Shown piece after piece: positions 57,413-64,000 of a stretch of DNA of 64,000 nt. The notes below the pieces were generated by a model. The model worked only from the letters and a program-made list of their open reading frames with translations, was not told where the DNA came from and did no database searches. Each line of letters begins with the position of its first letter. The first letter of the stretch is position 1. This DNA is from Acephala macrosclerotiorum (lineage: Eukaryota; Ascomycota; Leotiomycetes; Helotiales; Mollisiaceae). The position numbers were made by a program, and so were the translations under genes. The stretch spans positions 62,001 through 126,000 of the forward strand of contig MU119291.1 in the NCBI GenBank assembly GCA_014904845.1. Direction: 5' to 3'.

Positions 57413-57822
57413 GATTGTGGCTCGAGGCGAAGTCGAAGGAGAAGCTTCAAGTTGCAGTGCTTGTATCCTCTCTTCCTACCGTAGAATTCGTAATCGCCTC
57501 GAGAACCGTCAAGCCCGTTTCCCCAAACTGTGATTGTTCGAAGAGAGGAAGGACTTTTAAGGTTTCTTGAACTTCCTATGAAAGTACGCTAAACCGCAGC
57601 TTTAAAATGATAGAGCAACTCCCAAAATTTATCGTCGACTTCGCCGCCATGCAACCAATATTTCTAATGACTCCTCGCCACTTTCTACAATCACGCCGAT
57701 AACTTCTACCTTTTCGCCCGCAAATACCCACCTACCTGCACTTATGAAGTGTATGACTATCCCTCTGTCCAAAGCAGAAGTCGTTCCTCTATCACGGATC
57801 GACCAGTGACAATCTGCCCAAG

Positions 57823-59721
57823 ATGGAGGATGAACGCCAGGTAGAAATGGAATGCATTGCTGCAATTTTTCCAGAAATCTCCTTCGACCCTGCTAATCAA
57901 TTCTCTGCAACCATCGAGCTCCCAGTCCATCCAACATCCTCCGTCAAAGTCGTCTTCCCAGCGTCTGCGGACGGTCTTCTTCCTACCCCGCCTCCCTCCG
58001 CCACTTCTGGTCAAGAAGACGAACAAGCTACCGCTGGACCTGCGAATAATGTCGAATCACATAATCTTTCCTATTTGCCATCACTTCAACTCCGTATAAC
58101 CCTACTGGAAGGGTATCCGGAGGAAAAACCTGCGCGCTTCGAGCTCTCTACCACCCCCGAATGGCTGTCGCGTTCCTACCTCGACGAACTACAACAGCAC
58201 GGAGAACAGATGTGGGAGGATGCCGGCCGCAGCCTTGTGGTCTATGGATACATTGATTTCCTGCAACAGAAAGCCGAGGAGGCATTTGGATCTGCGGAAC
58301 AGGGCAAGATTTTGGAAATACCCCAGGACTACAAAATCTCCCTGCTGGACTACGACATCAAGGCAACACAAGCCGCGTTCGAGAAAGAGACTTTCGACTG
58401 TGGTGTCTGCCTCGATCCCAAGAAAGGCTCGGTTTGCCATCGGATGATCGATTGCGGCCATGTGTTTTGCGTTCAGTGTCTGCAGGATTTCTACAACAAT
58501 GCAATCACTGAGGGCGATTTGGCTACGATTCGATGTCTTGCTCCGGACTGCGCTAGGAAGCGTGAGAGCGCATCGACTAAGAAGAGCCGTAAGAACAAGA
58601 CATTAATCAGTCCCAGCGAATTGCTCCAAATACCCCTCGAACACGAAATGGTGGCGCGATACGTCAAATTGAAGCATAAGGCGGAATTGGAGTCGGACAA
58701 GAATACTATTTATTGCCCAAGAAAATGGTGCCAAGGTGCGGCTCGATCGAAGAAGCACCGAAAGCCTGATGGATTTGAGGAGGCAGAGGATGAAGAGGAA
58801 GACTCGGACAATGAGGATGGAAAACCAGAAAAGTTTGTGGCTAGTAGAGACCTGCTTGCAGTCTGCGAGGACTGCTCTTTCGCCTTTTGTAGCAGATGCT
58901 ACCAGGGTTGGCACGGAGAATTTTTCAGCTGTGCACCAAAGACGAATACCGGTGAACTCACGGAAGAGGATAAAGCATCATTGGAATACATGAAGCTTCA
59001 CACGACTCCTTGTCCAACTTGTGCTGCTCCTGCGCAGAAGACACACGGATGCAATCATATGATTTGCTTTAAGTGCAATTCGCATTTCTGCTACCTTTGT
59101 TCCGCATGGCTGTCACCTACGAATCCCTACAAGCACTACAATGAGAAGACATCTTGCTACATGCGACTATGGGAGCATGAGAGAGGAGATGGAGATGATG
59201 TCGGGCTTGGCTACGCGGGTGGAGTTCGTCCGGTTGAGATTCCTCCGGACCCAGAAGAGCAAGAGGAAATTGCTGCCAATGCAGCTCTCGAAATTCTTCC
59301 CGATGTTCCGGAGATTGTCGAACCAGATGAGCCAGACGAGCCTCGAGCACCGCGACCAGAACTGGAAAGAGAGGCTCCGTTGGTTCTTAGAATCAATCAA
59401 GTCGCTCCTCCAGCACCGGCAGTCCCAGATCCTCCACCGGCAGCCAACTTCCGACAACGTGGACCCCAACAACGTCAGCAACCACAAAATGCACGAGGTA
59501 ATCCTGCACCAGTCCGTGGCCGTGGACAATGGCCACGCAGACGGGAGCCAAATGCAAGGCAACAAGCTCGAGACGCTCTTGCTCGAGGTGCCGCCGAACA
59601 AGAAGAAGCAAATCAACGATGGATCCAGATGTTTGTACAGATGGCTTTGAACGATGAGGAGGATCAGCTGGACAGTGATGATGAGGAAGATCCGGCTGTA
59701 TGGGAGATTCCTGTCCGTTAA
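57823..59721 (+). CDS. ITT1: RING-between-RING E3 ubiquitin ligase with RWD domain (Itt1/RNF14-like)
   Basis: Intronless, 632 residues. The N-terminal RWD domain (about 1-150: ELQ-like MECIAAIFPEISFD, ITLLEGYPEEKPARFEL) recruits partners; RING1 begins at C193 (CGVCLDPKKGSVCHRMIDCGHVFC); the IBR has YCPRKWCQG and CEDCSFAFCSRC; RING2 has PCPTCAAPAQKTHGCNHMICFKC, where C410 is the catalytic cysteine that accepts ubiquitin before transfer. An acidic insert (EEAEDEEEDSDNED) splits the IBR. The C-terminal 130 residues are Pro/Gln/Arg-rich and disordered, with an acidic end. The domain order is that of RNF14 and yeast Itt1, linked to translation termination and clearance of stalled translation factors. 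Confidence 0.93.
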   Translation: MEDERQVEMECIAAIFPEISFDPANQFSATIELPVHPTSSVKVVFPASADGLLPTPPPSATSGQEDEQATAGPANNVESHNLSYLPSLQLRITLLEGYPEEKPARFELSTTPEWLSRSYLDELQQHGEQMWEDAGRSLVVYGYIDFLQQKAEEAFGSAEQGKILEIPQDYKISLLDYDIKATQAAFEKETFDCGVCLDPKKGSVCHRMIDCGHVFCVQCLQDFYNNAITEGDLATIRCLAPDCARKRESASTKKSRKNKTLISPSELLQIPLEHEMVARYVKLKHKAELESDKNTIYCPRKWCQGAARSKKHRKPDGFEEAEDEEEDSDNEDGKPEKFVASRDLLAVCEDCSFAFCSRCYQGWHGEFFSCAPKTNTGELTEEDKASLEYMKLHTTPCPTCAAPAQKTHGCNHMICFKCNSHFCYLCSAWLSPTNPYKHYNEKTSCYMRLWEHERGDGDDVGLGYAGGVRPVEIPPDPEEQEEIAANAALEILPDVPEIVEPDEPDEPRAPRPELEREAPLVLRINQVAPPAPAVPDPPPAANFRQRGPQQRQQPQNARGNPAPVRGRGQWPRRREPNARQQARDALARGAAEQEEANQRWIQMFVQMALNDEEDQLDSDDEEDPAVWEIPVR

Positions 59722-60213
59722 TCGTAATGGCAATGGAGTTTGTGGATATGGGTTTGGGGTTGCTTGCATAGCGAGGCGTTTGGCTGCTGATTTCAGACGC
59801 ATAACCATGAGGGATGACACGAGGCTAGAAATTCAGCCTAGAATTTATTTAGATACAGAATTATTCAGAACTTTGAGAGGCAACGCAGATGGACTCGACT
59901 TCGCGTATGCACGTGATACCCCTTTTCAAAGTACCAACTACTTTCAAAGCACTGCAACTCAATCCATTCCAAATCATAGTACCCAGTTAGATATAGACTA
60001 CGCATCCCCCTCCCAGAGATCAAAAATGCCCAGCTCCCAGCGTCACGCTTGTCCAAGTTTTCAATGACATCACGAGTCTATCTCTTCTCCACACCATTCA
60101 ACTTGCAAAATGACCCAAACCTACTGGAACATTCAACACTCCTTTTCCTCCTTCTCCTCCCTCACCAAGACCTTCCTTTACTCGATCCCTTCGTTTTAAA
60201 CTAAGCAACCAAG
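59722..60213. other. Intergenic
   Basis: 3' flank of the RBR gene and promoter of the next gene, with a C/T-rich leader near 60130-60180. Nothing else seen. Confidence 0.4.
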
Positions 60214-60901
60214 ATGACGACGCCCAACACAGCATCTCACGAACCACACCCCAACCCACAAGCTCTAACCTCCAATCCAGGCAACAACCCCAGCACAGGT
60301 GTCGACTATAAGCCGCATCCTGAATCATCTATCCCGTTGTCTCTTGAGAGGAAGAATATTGTGGATAGTATAACGAGGTTATATTCTGGGAGTGCTAGTG
60401 AGAGTGATATGCAGGTAGTTTTTCCGTCCCGTACTAGCTATTGAGAAGACAAAAAGAGTGAAGCTTGAGTTGTTGATGAAGAGATGATCAGGTGTATGCC
60501 GAGAAAGCAATCTATGACGATCCATGGAGCTATTGTGACACTCGATACAAGATCGCCGGACAATGGTACGGTACGTACCTACTCCCTGCCTTCTCAACCC
60601 TCACATGCATGGGAAATATTGAGATCAACCAGGAATCCCCAAAATCATAGCAACATCCGGCACCCTAGCAACCGAAGTCGTCTCCTCAGCATCAGACGAG
60701 ATCGTATTCAAACTTCGACAGGAATACAAACCCAAACTCAGCACCGCCTCAAAAGCAGTCAACTCCCTGGTAAGCTTGAAGCTCGAGAAGGATGAGAGAG
60801 GGATGGAAAGAGTGGTGTACCATAAGGACATGTGGAATGAGAAGGATTATGGTCATGAGGGTTTGAAGAAGGTTTTTAAGACCTTGAATGGGATCACTTG
60901 A
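60214..60901 (+). CDS. NTF2/SnoaL-fold-like protein of unknown function
   Basis: Exons 60214-60414, 60492-60570 and 60633-60901 join to 182 residues. After a disordered first ~40 residues comes a helix (ERKNIVDSITRLYSGSASESDMQVYAEKAIYDDPWSYC), a pattern of NTF2-like/SnoaL proteins in which the DP segment closes a cone-shaped pocket. It continues YKIAGQWYGIPKI, the strands EVVSSASDEIVFKLRQEY and VNSLVSLKL, and ends with WNEKDYGHEGLKKVFKTLNG. No signal peptide or membrane helix. Homologous uncharacterised proteins are common in ascomycetes; I infer the fold only from the pattern. Both introns were set by phase and strong donors. Confidence 0.78.
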
Positions 60902-61064
60902 CCAAGAACGCGCGGCCGCCTAAGAGCTTGTGACCGGATGAAAATAAGAGAGTATAATGGGAGGGAAGCCAGGCTTCTTCCACACGAGCAGGAACGAAGC
61001 GGAAAGCAGGGCAACGAGAAAGTCTGTCTATTACGTATCCCAACCCCAACATCTAAGTGTCCAT

Positions 61065-63001
61065 TCACCTCTGCCACCGTCTCCAAAACCTCCACCCATG
61101 TCCAACACTATCACTCCTCGCCCTCGTGCTTGGATTCTTATCCCTCCCTTTCACCCTCCAATAATAAATCGGCACTCCCGCCGCGATAAAAGTAACTACA
61201 ACCAACGTCTGCAACGGCTCCGCAAACACGGCTCTACTAACTAAAAACAAGCTTACGCAACAAAATATTATAGGTGTAATGATCCATGTCTTATACGGCC
61301 TCTCCAGATTCGGCTCTCGGACTCGCAAGATGATCAATCCGAGAACGGTCAGGAAGTAGAATGTGTAGCTGGCTACTCCATAGAAGGTGACGAGCGTTGC
61401 AAACTCGCCGACGATCACGTAGCAGAGGGTGATGACGAAGTTTAATAGCATGGCGTTGACGGGTGTAAAGAAGAGACCTGTTTCATGGTCTCCGAGCATG
61501 TGTGCTAGGCGTTTTGCGGCCCAGTTGCGGGTGTGAAGGGTTGTGGCTGCGTCTTCTCTTCCAACTCCTATCTTTCCGAATGTTGCCGGGAGGTAGCCCT
61601 CTTTTCCTGCTGCGTAGACGAGGCGACCGCTTGTGAACGTTGTGGCATTGAGGGCTCCGAAGCAAGATGCTGATACCACCAAGGCGAGGAGGAGGGAGCC
61701 GATGGGTCCAAATACTTTGCTACCGAACATAACTGCTACGGTGTTGGAAGCGTTGATGGCGCTCATGGGGAGGACGAGGATATATGCGAGATTTGCAAGA
61801 ACATAGGAGCAAATGACAAGCGGCATGGCGGTATGGATGACTTTGGGCAGATCATGATTAGGGTTAACGAACTCTCCCACAACGTAACTCGTCTGACTTG
61901 TTAGTATTGTACATCAGATGAAAGGGGCTGCCTTACATTATCCCATCCATCAAACGCCCAGAGACCTGCATACAAAGCTACAGCCCAAGAACTGGCATTT
62001 GTTTTCGTCCCTTCGAACCAGTTCCCATGCTTCCAGTCCTGATTCGGTTGCCCATCATGACTGAACCCTGTTGCTGCAACTATGATCCCGGTGACTGTTA
62101 TTGCCAACAATGCAATGAACTTTAGGAACATGAACATGTCTCCAACTCTTGTGCCAAGCCTTGTCGAGGTGCAACTGATGGCAGTTGCAACAATCAAGCC
62201 CAGTACCGCCATGCTCTTGTTGATCCAAGGGTTGACGCTCTCCGCTTCAGCTCCAATAGCTGCTCTCACCAAATATTCTCCCATTATGATTGTGATTATG
62301 GCCGTCGACCCCGGCTTCAACACTGTGACTGCGCACCATGTGTATAGGAACCCGAACAGCTCTCCGAATATCTTTGACAAATAGACCTGGGCGCCTCCAT
62401 TCAGCGGTATCGCTCCCCCCAGCTCTGCGAAGCTCGACCCTCCCGTCCATGCCAGAAATCCAGCAATTACCCACACAACCAGCGAGGCTCCAGGAGATCC
62501 GGCATTAATATTCACTTGACTTGGCGACGAAAATATTCCAGACCCAATGATCAAGCCCACTACCAATGATAGCCCATTCAAATATGTCAACGTCTTGTGT
62601 TTCTCCAGCGATCCACCTCCCATGCCCGTCTGCTCGCTCGAGGCAGCGATTGGCGCATAGCCATTTCCAGTGGTCGAGGATAATGGGAAGATTGTAGAGG
62701 TGAAGTCGAAGGCAGAGGATATGGAGTAGGATCTGTTGGCGTGCCCTCGCGCGCCCGCAGCTGGGTTTCTGGCATCGAGAGGGTCGTCTCCTTCTAAGGA
62801 GAGTTTTCGAGAAGAAGAGATACCGGCAGTCGAGGACGAGTCTGTCGATGTTCGAGCACCAGGTTCGCTGGAGGCCAGACTGCCGAGCTCTAATGAGTCT
62901 CGAGGATCGGGTGGTTGCAGATTCGTATAAGATGTTGACATGTTATCGGTGGTACTCTCCTCGGCCTCCGCATACTTCGGTAGGAGTTGAGTGGACGGCA
63001 T
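61065..63001 (-). CDS. Amino-acid permease of the LAT/Mup1-like group
   Basis: Exons 63001-61937 and 61892-61065 (44-nt intron) give 630 residues. A 135-residue Ser-rich cytoplasmic N-terminus precedes about 12 membrane helices. The first helix holds LSLVVGLIIGSGIFSSP, the substrate-binding unwound motif of the APC superfamily; then GGSSFAELGGAIPLNGGAQVYL, and WAFDGWDNTSYVVGEFVNP, which spans the splice junction and is typical of L-type carriers and of the yeast methionine permease Mup1. It probably imports neutral amino acids such as methionine across the plasma membrane; the substrate is not certain. Divergent from leucyl-tRNA synthetase, 350 nt between starts. Confidence 0.9.
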
Positions 63002-63350
63002 GGAATGTAAGTTTTAATATTGATTAGCGTGTCGGTACTTCTAGGTCATAGCGTGTCGTGAAATCGTGATATAAAATGCGGGTAGTCTATACGCAACAAG
63101 TTGAAGGTGAAAATAGAATAGACTTTGACAAGAGGATTAAGATAAATAGAAGACGTGGTAATGCTTGCAGCTTTGTCTTGCTCATGGTCTTGGCACGCGT
63201 ACAAGAATGTCTCGGATCTCGAAAGCTCGGACCCGAGAAATTGTTGGAGCTTCGAAGCTCGTGTGATTGTCGAACATTGACAAAAGCGACACCAGCATCA
63301 ACCACACACAATGCAGTGCTCACGGTAGGACGCCATGTTGCGACGAGACG

Positions 63351-64000
63351 ATGCAGCGCGCCATTTGCAAACATGCAGGGCGAGGAATTTCTGGATATGC
63401 GCCACGCTGCGGCGGTAGTCTTCAATTCCTACGCTCTGCCCATTCAAAAAGATCGAACGATTCCCATGCCCGTTCCGACCATAAATTCCTCAACTTGCCT
63501 GGGATCGATCAATATTACAGAACAGCAGAGAGTGGGCGGCGGTTGGTGAAAGAGAAAAGCGAAACATGGCCCTGGTCAATGTTCTATGGAAAAGAGGAAA
63601 AGGAGACCAAGGAGAAGAAGTACATTTTGCCCATGTTCCCGTACCCATCAGGAGATCTCCATCTGGGACATCTGCGAGTCTACACCATATCCGATGTTCT
63701 GGCACGATTTCATCGAATGCAAGGCTTTGATGTTATGCATCCAATTGGGTGGGATGCCTTTGGTTTACCAGCGGAGAATGCTGCTATCGAGCGAGGTATC
63801 GATCCTGCTACATGGACGAAGCAGAACATTGAGAGAATGAAGTCGCAGCTAGAGAAGATGAATGGCCAATGGGACTGGGACAAGGTTGGTGTAATGGCCA
63901 GAAGGATAAGAGCAAGACTGACAAATTGTAGGAGTTTGCCACGAGCGATCCGAGCTTCTACAAGCACACGCAGCAACTGTTCCTCCTCCTACACCAAGCT
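63351..64000 (+). CDS. NAM2: Mitochondrial leucyl-tRNA synthetase, 5' part
   Basis: Exon 1 (63351-63884) and the start of exon 2 (63932-64000, cut by the window end) give the first 201 residues of a protein expected to be about 900-1000 long. The first ATG in the frame begins a presequence of about 55 residues rich in Arg, Ser and His. Then [14 protein letters not shown], the start of the class I core with [16 protein letters not shown] (HIGH motif at residues 104-107) and [13 protein letters not shown]. This is the bacterial-type LeuRS used in mitochondria; the yeast homologue Nam2 also helps splice group I introns. The 47-nt intron joins WDWDK to [14 protein letters not shown], a conserved sequence. 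Confidence 0.93.
   Translation, partial: MQRAICKHAGRGISGYAPRCGGSLQFLRSAHSKRSNDSHARSDHKFLNLPGIDQYYRTAESGRRLVKEKSETWPWSMFYGKEEKETKEKKYILPMFPYPSGDLHLGHLRVYTISDVLARFHRMQGFDVMHPIGWDAFGLPAENAAIERGIDPATWTKQNIERMKSQLEKMNGQWDWDKVGVMARRIRARLTNCRSLPRAIRASTSTRSNCSSSYTK

Noticed and set aside
1..64000. CRISPR arrays, bacterial operons, rRNA
   Set aside because: No regularly spaced direct repeats, ribosome-binding sites or rRNA-like segments were seen; genes have spliceosomal introns throughout.

Overview
This is a stretch of nuclear DNA from a filamentous ascomycete. Evidence: short (44-137 nt) GT-AG introns with CTNAC-like branch points in most genes, and families restricted to or typical of filamentous ascomycetes (glucose-repressible Grg1, Ndt80/VIB-1-like regulator, DUF7708, AAA+ with DUF7025-like region, NACHT/STAND proteins, DUF2011-type nuclear protein). 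Two secreted pectin-degrading enzymes (rhamnogalacturonan hydrolase GH28 and pectate lyase PL1) point to a plant-associated or plant-litter fungus; a leotiomycete is my guess, not proven.

Layout. 0-5.4 kb: grg-1, a gap, AIM32, then MTQ1 divergent from it. 5.4-12.5 kb: DUF7708 protein and, divergently, an AAA+ ATPase. 12.65-13.15 kb: AT-rich terminal-inverted-repeat element. 13.5-15.75 kb: two decayed genes. 16.2-17.7 kb: intact RS-tailed paralogue of the second. 19.5-21.1 kb: GH28 enzyme; 21.4-22.8 kb: F-box-like protein; 25.2-27.1 kb: Ndt80-type regulator after a 2.4-kb gap; 28.5-29.4 kb: DUF2011-like gene; 31.0-34.8 kb: mitochondrial NAD(P) transhydrogenase (nine exons, one of 4 nt). 35.7-39.0 kb: a hypothetical gene, a second inverted-repeat element and decayed relatives of the 13.5-kb gene. 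39.4-40.5 kb: pectate lyase; 42.4-44.1 kb: MFS carrier; 45.0-45.9 kb: unknown gene.

46.2-50.7 kb is the most interesting part: a two-exon gene for a TPR-like/subtilisin (S8) protein lies next to a small membrane protein and a 292-residue protein whose layout resembles fungal gasdermins. Adjacent gasdermin and S8-protease genes are known from Podospora het-Q1/het-Q2, where the protease trims the gasdermin C-terminus and causes cell death. Further right are a DUF4360 pseudogene (52.1-52.8 kb) and a NACHT-type STAND pseudogene (53.4-55.9 kb), so 46-56 kb looks like a fast-evolving immunity/allorecognition neighbourhood. 56.7-64 kb is conserved housekeeping: dolichyl-diphosphatase, RBR ubiquitin ligase, an NTF2-like protein, an amino-acid permease and the 5' end of mitochondrial leucyl-tRNA synthetase.

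All exon joins were worked out by eye from splice signals, reading phase and family knowledge; no alignments or expression data were available. I saw no rRNA, convincing tRNA or CRISPR.
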